Source of the DNA: Crocinitomix algicola
Lineage (GTDB): Bacteria > Bacteroidota > Bacteroidia > Flavobacteriales_D > Crocinitomicaceae
Length of the DNA: 64,000 nucleotides
NCBI RefSeq assembly: GCF_001661595.2
Contig: NZ_LYPF02000015.1
Coordinates: 1-64,000, forward strand
Reading direction: 5' to 3'
How positions within the stretch are numbered: position 1 is the first letter of the stretch; each line of letters opens with the position of its first letter. The notes below the pieces were generated by a model that saw nothing but the letters and a program-made list of their open reading frames with translations, was not told the DNA's origin and searched no databases. Of the stretch, positions 44,778-52,759 are shown in pieces. The position numbers and the translations under genes were made by a program.

Positions 44778-45837
44778 GATAATTCATGTGCTTTACGCTG
44801 GTTTAGGCGGTCATGCCAATGTTGTTTTTCCTTTGATAGAAAGTGATTTTGGTTTAAATCATGAACATGTTTTGGTTTTTTTTGGAATTGAAGACGTTTT
44901 ACCGGCTTATTTAAAGCGCTGCAAAGACTTGGGATTGATGCATTACAATATTAAAAAAAAACCAAGGCGCTACCTCAAGGCTTTCAATCAGTTTAAAAAA
45001 ATCTTAAACACAATTCAACCTAGCCGAATTATTGTGCATAGCTCTGAACTCATTATACCTGCTGTTAATTATTCCAAAAAGACGGGTTCTAAATCCTTTT
45101 ATGTTGAGCATGAAAACAACCTCACAAAAGGCCGGTCCTTAAATTTTTTTTCAAGATTTGCTTTACGCCATTCGGACGGGGTGGTTTGTCTAAATGAAGG
45201 ATACAAAAATGAACTAATTAGAAAGTTTAAAGTAATTGCGCCAATTTACATTATACCTAATGGAATTAATACCGACCGATTTAAGGTTGGTCGACCAAAT
45301 AGCGAAAACATCGTACTAGGAATGGCCTCTAGAATGATTCCTGGGAAAGATCATCGTCTATTAATCGGTGCCTTTGAACAAGTTCTAAAAAAATACTCAA
45401 ACTTAAAACTGTTAATCGCTGGGGATGGTGAAACCTTTGAAGAAATTCAGGCCCTTATCAGCGAAAAAAAGCTCACAAATTCAATTTCCTTGCTAGGTCT
45501 ACTGAACGAAGATCAGATGATTGATTTTTATCGAAAAATTCACCTCTTTGTACTTGCAACTCGAAGTGAAACGCTAAGTACTGCGATTTTACAAGCGATG
45601 TCCTCAGAATTGCCGGTTATTAGTTCAGATATTGAAAACAATATTGAAATTTTACACAGTGAAAAAATTGGATGGGTATACAAAAACAATGATATGGATG
45701 ACCTTGCAAATAAAATTATCTTTGCAATTGATAACCGCTATAATTGGGGTGAAATTGGGCAAAAAGCAAGAGAGGATGTGATAAAAAAATATTCTTTGCT
45801 TGCCATGTCCAATAATTATACGAGACTGATAAAATGA
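44764..45837 (+). CDS. Glycosyltransferase family 4
   Basis: A 357-residue GT-B transferase with KIIHVLYAGLGGHANVVFPLI at the N-terminus, the phosphate-binding SRMIPGKDHRLLIGAF segment, LLIAGDGETFEE, and the E-x7-E region SETLSTAILQAMSSELPVIS. The GGHANV loop is typical of GT4 enzymes using UDP-sugars. The ATG lies 14 bases inside the previous gene and the stop overlaps the next start by 4 bases. Confidence 0.92.
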   Translation: MEKHKIIHVLYAGLGGHANVVFPLIESDFGLNHEHVLVFFGIEDVLPAYLKRCKDLGLMHYNIKKKPRRYLKAFNQFKKILNTIQPSRIIVHSSELIIPAVNYSKKTGSKSFYVEHENNLTKGRSLNFFSRFALRHSDGVVCLNEGYKNELIRKFKVIAPIYIIPNGINTDRFKVGRPNSENIVLGMASRMIPGKDHRLLIGAFEQVLKKYSNLKLLIAGDGETFEEIQALISEKKLTNSISLLGLLNEDQMIDFYRKIHLFVLATRSETLSTAILQAMSSELPVISSDIENNIEILHSEKIGWVYKNNDMDDLANKIIFAIDNRYNWGEIGQKAREDVIKKYSLLAMSNNYTRLIK

Positions 45838-46619
45838 CAAAAGCGAGAAGCATTATTAAAAAAATTATTTACCGTGCATTTGGCGAAAAAACCTACCAAA
45901 AAGCTTATGCAAAAGGTAAAATACGAGATATCGTTCAAGAAAGATTAGATGAACCAGAACTTAAATTTCTTCACCTCTTCATTCAGCCCCAATCAACCGT
46001 ATTAGATATAGGGGCAAATTATGGTCATTATGCTATTGAAATGGCTAAACATTGTCCTCACGGCAAAGTCTACGCCTACGAACCTATACCTTTTACTTTC
46101 AACGTTTTGAAAAGAGTGGTTAATCACTTTAAAAAACCTCAAATCACAATCTTTAATGCCGCGATAAGTCAAACAAAATCAACCGTAAAAATGTCTGTAC
46201 CTTTACTTGATTTTGGTGCTCCAAATACTGGCATAGCTTTCGTTGGTGAGTCGGAAGAAAAAAAAATGACAACGTTTGAAGTTGACACACTAACAATAGA
46301 CGAAGCTAAGATTGAAGGTTCAGTTGATTTTATCAAAATAGATATAGAAGGACATGAGCCAAGTGCATTTAAAGGTATGAAGGCACGTTTAAAAAAAGAT
46401 CTGCCTGTAATTCTAATTGAGTTTTCCTATTCGTGTTTAAAAAGAGCCGGTGAAGATCCTGCAATTTTCGCTCAACAGCTCAAGCAAGAGTACGATTATG
46501 ATTTTGCACAGGTTAAGCATGATGAACTAGTATGGGTTAAGGACGATACTCCTCGCGACGGGTATTATTTCCTCATTCCCAATCAACGCAAAAACCAATT
46601 CAACATCAAATCTGCCTAA
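45834..46619 (+). CDS. FkbM-family methyltransferase (2)
   Basis: A 261-residue SAM-dependent methyltransferase with VLDIGANYGHYAIEMA near residues 56-71, AYEPIPFTF as motif II, and VDFIKIDIEGHEPSAFKGM near 164-182. It is a second, only distantly similar FkbM in the same operon, so the glycan may carry two different O-methyl groups. The start overlaps the GT4 stop (ATGA) and the stop shares one base with the next gene. Confidence 0.88.
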   Translation: MTKARSIIKKIIYRAFGEKTYQKAYAKGKIRDIVQERLDEPELKFLHLFIQPQSTVLDIGANYGHYAIEMAKHCPHGKVYAYEPIPFTFNVLKRVVNHFKKPQITIFNAAISQTKSTVKMSVPLLDFGAPNTGIAFVGESEEKKMTTFEVDTLTIDEAKIEGSVDFIKIDIEGHEPSAFKGMKARLKKDLPVILIEFSYSCLKRAGEDPAIFAQQLKQEYDYDFAQVKHDELVWVKDDTPRDGYYFLIPNQRKNQFNIKSA

Positions 46620-47722
46620 TGAATATCGTTTTTGACGCAAGAGTTCACCTCAATTATTACAGTGGTATTAGTCGGTATATAATCTGCCTGCTAGAGGCCT
46701 ATGCTCGTTTATATCCAACAGATCGAATCTGTGTTTTACTGAACCCAACAATTGAGAAAACCAATAGCATATACAATGTTTTAGGAAGATTTCCTCAAAT
46801 TTCATTCACGCAAGTTAATGCCGGGCATATGGGACCAAAGAATTATACTAAAATGGGAAAGATAATAAAGCAGCTTAACCCTGACGTCTATCATTACCCC
46901 CATTTAGATGCCCCGATATATACCGGAAATGTTCCAGTTGTTGCAACCGTACACGACTCGAACTCTGATAAAAACATCAAGAAATTTGATGACAAATTTG
47001 GTTTAAAAACAGTCTATTTCAAATACGCATTACGATCAACTTTAAAAAAAGCAGACCATGTAATTTTTGTGTCAGATAGTATCAAATCATCGATTCTAAA
47101 CCAGTACAATATTCCTGAAGACGAGGACCGATTTACAAGAATACACAATGGATTTGAACCTGATTTCAACAAAATAAACTCAGAAGATGAACAGAGGTTC
47201 ATTCATACAAAAGGCATTCAAAAACCATACTTACTGTTTGTTGGCCAAATTAGAGAACATAAAAATATTTTTAGGGTGATAGAAGCTTTCAATCAGTTTC
47301 GAGCGGGTAATCCGAATTATCACCTCGTCATTGTAGGTCACAATTATCTCAATTTAAACCTGTCAACAGATGCTATTCACCATTTTGATCGCGTAAATAA
47401 CGACGAGCTTAAGATGCTCTATGCAAATTGTAAAGCCTTTGTTTTTCCATCGCTTTTTGAAGGATTTGGCTTTCCAATACTTGAAGCATTCTCTTTCGGA
47501 AAGCCTGTTATCACCTCTAATTATGGCGCCACAAAAGAGGTTTCTATGGGAGAAGCCATACTTGTAGATCCTTTTTCAGTTAATTCTATTCGAAACGGAA
47601 TGGTAACAGCAATTCAATCAGACAATAACGATGAGCAACGAAAAAGGGTTGCGGCATCTTATAGTTGGGAAACTTATGCACACAAGCTCAGAACCATTTA
47701 TTGTAAGGTGATCAAATCTTAA
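46619..47722 (+). CDS. Glycosyltransferase family 4 (mannosyltransferase-like)
   Basis: A 367-residue GT-B transferase. NIVFDARVHLNYYSGISRYI at the start is typical of the WbaZ/MtfB type of O-antigen mannosyltransferase. It also has KPYLLFVGQIREHKNI, HLVIVGHNYLNL, and FPSLFEGFGFPILEAFSFGK with the E-x7-E motif. It is the last forward gene before a convergent membrane-protein gene, which it overlaps by 4 bases, so no separate terminator fits between them. Confidence 0.92.
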   Translation: MNIVFDARVHLNYYSGISRYIICLLEAYARLYPTDRICVLLNPTIEKTNSIYNVLGRFPQISFTQVNAGHMGPKNYTKMGKIIKQLNPDVYHYPHLDAPIYTGNVPVVATVHDSNSDKNIKKFDDKFGLKTVYFKYALRSTLKKADHVIFVSDSIKSSILNQYNIPEDEDRFTRIHNGFEPDFNKINSEDEQRFIHTKGIQKPYLLFVGQIREHKNIFRVIEAFNQFRAGNPNYHLVIVGHNYLNLNLSTDAIHHFDRVNNDELKMLYANCKAFVFPSLFEGFGFPILEAFSFGKPVITSNYGATKEVSMGEAILVDPFSVNSIRNGMVTAIQSDNNDEQRKRVAASYSWETYAHKLRTIYCKVIKS

Positions 47723-49032
47723 TTTTTCTTTTCTGTCTTCAATTCGTTATACAAATAGATCAATACAAAAGTGAATAAGGAAAGCACCGGGATCTTGTAA
47801 CGCGCCAATGCTCCAAAATTATAGGAAGTAAATCCAACTACAAAACCAAAAATTAACGCGTACAGTGTAAACAAAATCAATATTGGCTCGGCGTTTAAAA
47901 TTCGAATTATTCGAAAGCGTAACTTCACGAGTAAATAAATGAACACCCCAAATAAGACAAGGCTTTCAAAGCTTGTAAACAATCCAACAATATTCGAAAT
48001 TTCCCAGGGATAAGGACGGAAAAAAGTAACATTTAAACTTGCCGGAATTTTTTGTATCACTCCTGTCAATGAGTATTCCACAACCCCTAAATCATAGGTT
48101 GAACCGCCAACATCGCTATGCCATGAATGAAATCCCTTTACTTTTCCTGTTATTGCGGAAGCAGAATAATTTGCATTTAAATCACGTAAAATAATTGGAC
48201 CTAAGTAAATGGCCACAGACGTTATGAAAATTAAGGCTAAACTCACAATTCTGCGTAAAAACACGGAACCAATTTTATCGCGAATGACACCATTTAACCC
48301 AAACAATAAAGCAGGTATAAAAGCAATTAATATATATGCTTTTAATTGGTAAACAATCCATCCCCAAAACAAAAGCGTTGCCCAAAGGAGAAAATGTTTC
48401 TGTTTCTTAAATAGTAAAAAATAACTTCCATAAAGGATAATATTTATTCCTGTGAGCGTCATTGTATCTTTCATTATTCCTCCCCCCCAAATTAAAACAG
48501 AGGGAATACAAAAAGCAGCTATAAATGCGAGATGCTTATACTTAGGAATTAAATCAATAAATACTCTAAACAATTTCCACGCTCCAAAAAAAGAAATGAA
48601 TGAAAGAAATAATGTTGTTACGAAATAATAATGAAACGAGAGGATTGAAAATGGCGATAATGTTTTAACCATAAACCACTCTTGTGCTCCTCTTGAATAT
48701 TGAATATCTTGGGAAAAGTAACTTAAATCTGCAGGTAAATTTGCGTTTTCACTAAACAGTAAACGGAAATAGGTTGCCGGTTCATCGAATAAGGTTTTTC
48801 CTAAAATTTTTGCTCCTTCATGGTATAAAAAAGTGTCCCCATACCCATAATAGAACTTGTAAATTATTGCAAAAACTACGCCACCAAAAACTTTTAATAA
48901 AAACGCCGGGATGAAAAATCCAAAATACGACTCAGTTTTTCCCTGCTTGTATATTAGCAATACCTGCAAAAGTATCGTAAAGTAAATTACCCAAATTCCT
49001 ATTTCTATAATTGAAAAACCTCCCATCTGCAT
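47719..49032 (-). CDS. Polytopic membrane protein, candidate glycan polymerase
   Basis: About 437 residues with 11-12 predicted helices and a large loop near residues 85-130 (YGYGDTFLYHEGAK ... QYSRGAQEWF). The GGGIMKDT motif near residue 180 and charged loops between helices recall membrane glycosyltransferases or the Wzy/EpsG polymerases, though I do not recognise the family. It is the only gene of the locus on the minus strand. Start codons are ambiguous: ATG 49032 or 49026 is preferred, while a TTG at 49077 gives a longer form. Confidence 0.7.
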   Translation of the reverse strand: MQMGGFSIIEIGIWVIYFTILLQVLLIYKQGKTESYFGFFIPAFLLKVFGGVVFAIIYKFYYGYGDTFLYHEGAKILGKTLFDEPATYFRLLFSENANLPADLSYFSQDIQYSRGAQEWFMVKTLSPFSILSFHYYFVTTLFLSFISFFGAWKLFRVFIDLIPKYKHLAFIAAFCIPSVLIWGGGIMKDTMTLTGINIILYGSYFLLFKKQKHFLLWATLLFWGWIVYQLKAYILIAFIPALLFGLNGVIRDKIGSVFLRRIVSLALIFITSVAIYLGPIILRDLNANYSASAITGKVKGFHSWHSDVGGSTYDLGVVEYSLTGVIQKIPASLNVTFFRPYPWEISNIVGLFTSFESLVLFGVFIYLLVKLRFRIIRILNAEPILILFTLYALIFGFVVGFTSYNFGALARYKIPVLSLFTFVLIYLYNELKTEKKN

Positions 49033-49126
49033 GCGCAAATTAATAACTTGAACAAATATAAGGTTTTGATTGAGCAAGGGAACGTTCTCGTTATCTTCAC
49101 CATTTTTTTCCTAAATTCACGCAAAA

Positions 49127-50104
49127 ATTGACAAGTTTATCGCAGGCGTATTTTGTATATCATTAGATTTTGAAAAGTATTGGGGAATACATGATATTTA
49201 CCCCATAAAAGCATGTGATTTTTTAAAAGATGTAGATGAAATTGCGCTTGCTACGATCGAATTGTTTGAACGATACGAAATGCACGTGACTTGGGCTACA
49301 GTGGGGTTATTAGGACATAATTCAATCGATGAGTTAATAAATTATGAAGACCGTAAAAAAATTCCATACAAGAATTCGGCTTACTCTCCTTTTCCGCTTA
49401 GTTACGAGAAATATTCAGTCTTTAATCCCGACAAACTTTTAGCACCAACACTTGTCCAACGCATTTTGAATAGCCCTCTTCAAGAATTAGGATCACACAC
49501 CTATAGCCATTTTTACACATTAGAAGAAGGCGTTACACTCGACGATTTTAAAATAGACCTAAAAAGAATGACTGATTTAGGTCTGCGTTTTAACACAAGG
49601 TTTGAAACCATCGTTTTCCCCAGAAACCAAGTTAATACAGCAACACTAGAAGTTTTAGGTAAAGAAGGGTATCTGGCCTATCGAGGGAATCAAGAAAATC
49701 GTTTTTGGAAAAATAGTCAATATGCGCAGGAATCAATTTTCAAAAAAACGCTTCGCGTTGTAGATGCATTCTTTCCAATTAGCCGAACAAAATCATATCA
49801 GTTGTCTGAATTAAAAACTCACCATGGTATGGTAAATATACCTGCCAATCGTTTTTTACGCCCACCTACTTCGCTAAAATGGTTAGAGCGTCGAAAAATA
49901 CGAAGGATAAAACGAGAAATGCATCAGGCAGCAAAAAAAGGCACAGTTTATCACCTTTGGTGGCATCCTCATAACTTTTGTGAGCACCCAAAACTTGCAC
50001 AGCAGCAATTAGAAGAAATTTTAGCCTACTACCATGTTCTGGCCAAACGGTATACTTTTTTAAGTTTAACTATGAAAGAAATAGCAGATCATGTCAAAAC
50101 CTAA
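49127..50104 (+). CDS. Polysaccharide deacetylase with no standard start codon
   Basis: NodB-type deacetylase acting on an N-acetyl sugar of a glycan. The open frame runs back to a stop at 49112 and encodes a strong motif 1 (ISLDFEKYWG, Asp14 and Glu16 counted from 49127), before the first TTG at 49262. Motif 2 is GSHTYSH, and WWHPHNF is near the end. No ATG, GTG or TTG lies in frame between the stop at 49112 and motif 1; the only near-start codons are ATT at 49115 and 49127 and ATC at 49139. Either ATT initiates or the start is lost. The next gene overlaps by 14 bases. Confidence 0.75.
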   Translation: MDKFIAGVFCISLDFEKYWGIHDIYPIKACDFLKDVDEIALATIELFERYEMHVTWATVGLLGHNSIDELINYEDRKKIPYKNSAYSPFPLSYEKYSVFNPDKLLAPTLVQRILNSPLQELGSHTYSHFYTLEEGVTLDDFKIDLKRMTDLGLRFNTRFETIVFPRNQVNTATLEVLGKEGYLAYRGNQENRFWKNSQYAQESIFKKTLRVVDAFFPISRTKSYQLSELKTHHGMVNIPANRFLRPPTSLKWLERRKIRRIKREMHQAAKKGTVYHLWWHPHNFCEHPKLAQQQLEEILAYYHVLAKRYTFLSLTMKEIADHVKT

Positions 50105-50843
50105 AGTAATCGTCCTCGCCACAAAAGGGTTATCGACCAATTTGCTCATTCAAAGACTGGAAGAAAGTGCAGAACTTTTAGCTGTCTTCATAGAAAAACC
50201 GGTCTCAAAAAAACAAATTATAAGTCGCAGAATAAAGAAAATAGGTTGGTTTAAAACGCTTGGACAACTCTCATTCTTAAGTCTAGTTTTACCCTTAATA
50301 CCGCAACGAAAAAAGCGAATTGCCTCTATTCTAAAAGCCAATAATTTAAAAGACAAATATAGTTTTCCTTACAAAAAGATTGAATCTGTTCATGATACCA
50401 ACCTTGTAAAGCAGATTAACGCGTTGAACCCTGATTTAATCGTAATTAATGGAACCCGAATTTTAAAAAAAGAATTCATAGAAAACGTTGCTGTAAAAAT
50501 TATAAATATTCATGTAGGTATAACGCCTAAATACAGAGGGATTCACGGAGGTTTTTGGGCTATTTATCACAAGGACCTTGAAAACTGCGGAGTTACGTTG
50601 CACTATGTAGATGCCGGAATTGACACAGGAAATATAATTGCACAGCGACGAATTTCACCCCGTAAATCTGACAACTTCAAAACCTACCCTATCTTACAGT
50701 ACATTAATGGACTAGACCTTTTACAAGAGCAAATGACTAAAATAATGGGCGGTGAAACTGACCCGTTTCCGGCTCCACCAAACACAAGTCAACTGCACTA
50801 TCACCCAACAATCTGGCAATACTTGTTTGGTCCTGCAAAATAA
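50091..50843 (+). CDS. Sugar N-formyltransferase-like enzyme
   Basis: A 250-residue formyltransferase-fold protein related to methionyl-tRNA and dTDP-4-amino-sugar formyltransferases. The core motif IINIHVGITPKYRGIHGG supplies Asn and His, and VTLHYVDAGIDTGNII supplies Asp, giving the expected N-H-D catalytic triad. Being fused into the glycan operon by a 14-base overlap with the deacetylase, it may formylate the amino group freed by deacetylation or an amino sugar precursor. tRNA formylation is less likely given the missing C-terminal domain. Confidence 0.82.
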   Translation: MSKPKVIVLATKGLSTNLLIQRLEESAELLAVFIEKPVSKKQIISRRIKKIGWFKTLGQLSFLSLVLPLIPQRKKRIASILKANNLKDKYSFPYKKIESVHDTNLVKQINALNPDLIVINGTRILKKEFIENVAVKIINIHVGITPKYRGIHGGFWAIYHKDLENCGVTLHYVDAGIDTGNIIAQRRISPRKSDNFKTYPILQYINGLDLLQEQMTKIMGGETDPFPAPPNTSQLHYHPTIWQYLFGPAK

Positions 50844-51317
50844 TCACTCATGGTGATAAGGTTCGTTTCTCAAAATTGTGAATGCTCTATACACTTGTTC
50901 CGTAAAAAAAAGTCGAATCATTTGATGACTAAAAGTCATTTTAGACAAGGACATTTGTTCATCTGCTGCGCGATAGACATCCTCTGAAAAACCATAAGCA
51001 CCCCCCACAATAAATGTAATGTGTTTATAGCCCCGATTCATTTTTGCTTGAATCCATTTTGAGAATTGCATTGAAGTATGCATTTTTCCCTTATCATCTA
51101 AGAGGACCACCAAGCCGCTTGGATTAATCTTATCAAGAATTAGTTTACCTTCTTCTGTTTTTATTTGATTTTCAGTTAACTTTTTAGCCTGTTTTAAATC
51201 TGGTATTTCAATCTTTTTAAAAGAAATATAACGCTTTAATCGTTTGTGATATTCTGCCTCCCCATTGATTAAAAATTTTTCCTGCGTTTTTCCAACCACA
51301 ATTAAGTTAATTTGCAT
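50844..51317 (-). CDS. rlmH: 23S rRNA pseudouridine-1915 N3-methyltransferase RlmH
   Basis: A 157-residue SPOUT-class methyltransferase. It begins MQINLIVVGKTQE, the SAM-binding knot is FIVGGAYGFSEDV (near residues 103-115), and the C-terminal SLSKMTFSHQMIRLFFTEQVYRAF is diagnostic. It modifies helix 69 of the 50S subunit. Its stop codon directly abuts that of the formyltransferase on the other strand with no space between. Confidence 0.97.
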   Translation of the reverse strand: MQINLIVVGKTQEKFLINGEAEYHKRLKRYISFKKIEIPDLKQAKKLTENQIKTEEGKLILDKINPSGLVVLLDDKGKMHTSMQFSKWIQAKMNRGYKHITFIVGGAYGFSEDVYRAADEQMSLSKMTFSHQMIRLFFTEQVYRAFTILRNEPYHHE

Positions 51318-51397
51318 GCCTTTCCATTTAAGTTCGAAAGATACAATTTACTTTTATATCAACAGGAATCTTATATTTGGCGTAGTTTTTGCTCACT

Positions 51398-51426
51398 TTG
51401 AATTCTGAAAACTTTAATTAAATTTG
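51398..51426 (+). promoter_or_regulatory. Promoter of the DUF4783 gene
   Basis: TTG at 51398-51400, 18 bases, TAAATTTG at 51419-51426. The ATG is at 51442. Confidence 0.7.
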
Positions 51427-51441
51427 AATTAAACACGGAAT

Positions 51442-51897
51442 ATGAAAAAATTCGCTGTAATTTTCTTTCTCGCAATTGTAGGTAATGCGTTTGCTCAACC
51501 AACATCAGGTGATATCAGTATGGAGTTGGCTGAAAGTATTGACAGTGTCATACTAGCTCCTGCTCCCCAGCAACCTATTGACGTCATATTAGTAAAATCA
51601 TTTAAGGAAGAAAATGCGACTTTACTAGCAAGTTATTTTGGTGAGAATGTAGACTTCTCTATACTTGGAAAAGCTAATTTTTATTCTAGATCCCAAGCAA
51701 AGCAAATTTTACAGCACTTTTTTGCAGAACATAAAACCAAGAATTTTGAAATCATTCACAAGGCAAATGCAGAAAAAAGTCAATACTTTATTGGAGAACT
51801 GCTCACTGTAGCAGGCAATAAGTATAGGGTAACTGTAAACAGTAAAACTGTCGGGAAAAATAAATTGATAAACTCTTTAACAATTGAAGAGCATTAG
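51442..51897 (+). CDS. Exported DUF4783 protein
   Basis: A 151-residue protein with signal peptide (MKKFAVIFFLAIVGNAFAQ) and an NTF2-like fold of the DUF4783 type: SFKEENATLLASYFGENVDFSILGK is the first helix and strand, and SRSQAKQILQHFFAEHK the second. The family occurs in Bacteroidota and has no known activity. It has its own promoter and converges with the lipoprotein gene, leaving one base between their stop codons. Confidence 0.85.
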   Translation: MKKFAVIFFLAIVGNAFAQPTSGDISMELAESIDSVILAPAPQQPIDVILVKSFKEENATLLASYFGENVDFSILGKANFYSRSQAKQILQHFFAEHKTKNFEIIHKANAEKSQYFIGELLTVAGNKYRVTVNSKTVGKNKLINSLTIEEH

Positions 51898-51898
51898 C

Positions 51899-52630
51899 TT
51901 ATTTTAACTCCCCATCCACGAATAACATTCTTTCAATATTATTCATCAACACAAATTGATGCGTCACGAAAATTTTTTGTCCCTTGAAATCCTCAGGACT
52001 TAATTCTAGCTTTTGGATAAGCTCATGATTTTCAGCAACAAATAAAGCTACATCGTATTTGCTTTTTTCATTTTCAAGAATCAAATATTTCTGAGGATCC
52101 ATTTCTATGAATTCAGAAAAAGACATGCTAAACTCACCTTTTTGAAGTATCGCATCTTTCGGACGTTGGAAATCATAATTTTCTATATTGGCCTCCCAGG
52201 CTTGATAATCAATATAGGGTAAATCTTGCTCATATTCAGCTGTACGATGATGTGCTTCAATAATAGAAACTCCATCCAAGTAAATTTTTCGCTCCTCAAA
52301 AGGATTGGTTACTGAATTCCGCGCAATAACCTCGTTAATAAAAACAGGTAAACCAGACTTGTAAAAGACTTGTCGCGTAACGTGCTCTAATTCATTTTGA
52401 ATGATTTCCTGGTTGAGTATAACCGAATCATTTTGTAAAAATTCTACAACTTCATAAGTATCCTGTTCACGCGAAAATCTTAAACTCTGAGAAACATCAT
52501 ACTCCTGAGTTTCACTCGACTTTTCATTAACATAATTATCTATTTGTTCTGGCGTAATCTCCAGTGCCTTTTCATTTTTACATGCCACTAGGGTTAAAAC
52601 GGACAAGAGGATTATTAAATACTTCATCAT
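51899..52630 (-). CDS. Lipoprotein of unknown function
   Basis: About 243 residues. The N-terminus MMKYLIILLSVLTLVACKNE is a lipoprotein signal with lipobox LVAC. The rest is soluble and beta-rich, with alternating charged repeats of the kind found in toast-rack-like periplasmic proteins (EVVEFLQNDSVILNQEII, RKIYLDGVSII) and no recognised motif. ATG 52630 (or 52627) is chosen because the longer frame would bury the signal peptide. It does not share an operon with its neighbours. Confidence 0.65.
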   Translation of the reverse strand: MMKYLIILLSVLTLVACKNEKALEITPEQIDNYVNEKSSETQEYDVSQSLRFSREQDTYEVVEFLQNDSVILNQEIIQNELEHVTRQVFYKSGLPVFINEVIARNSVTNPFEERKIYLDGVSIIEAHHRTAEYEQDLPYIDYQAWEANIENYDFQRPKDAILQKGEFSMSFSEFIEMDPQKYLILENEKSKYDVALFVAENHELIQKLELSPEDFKGQKIFVTHQFVLMNNIERMLFVDGELK

Positions 52631-52708
52631 TCTATTATTGGTATTCAAAAATAATGATAATGCGGCTTTTCCCACTTAAAATTAAGTTAATTCTAAATTT
52701 CTTCCAAT

Positions 52709-52742
52709 AAAAAAACCCCTCTAACAAGTGTCAGAAGGGTTT
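52709..52742 (-). terminator. Terminator of the OmpA/TSP3 gene
   Basis: A 10-bp stem with one mismatch (AAACCCCTCT / AGAAGGGTTT), followed on the minus strand by a T run. It lies 18 bases past the stop at 52760. Confidence 0.8.
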
Positions 52743-52759
52743 CTATTGATCGTTTTTTT

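Noticed and set aside
49262-49264. TTG 49262 as the deacetylase start
   Set aside because: It would remove the catalytic SLDFE motif encoded in the open frame just upstream.
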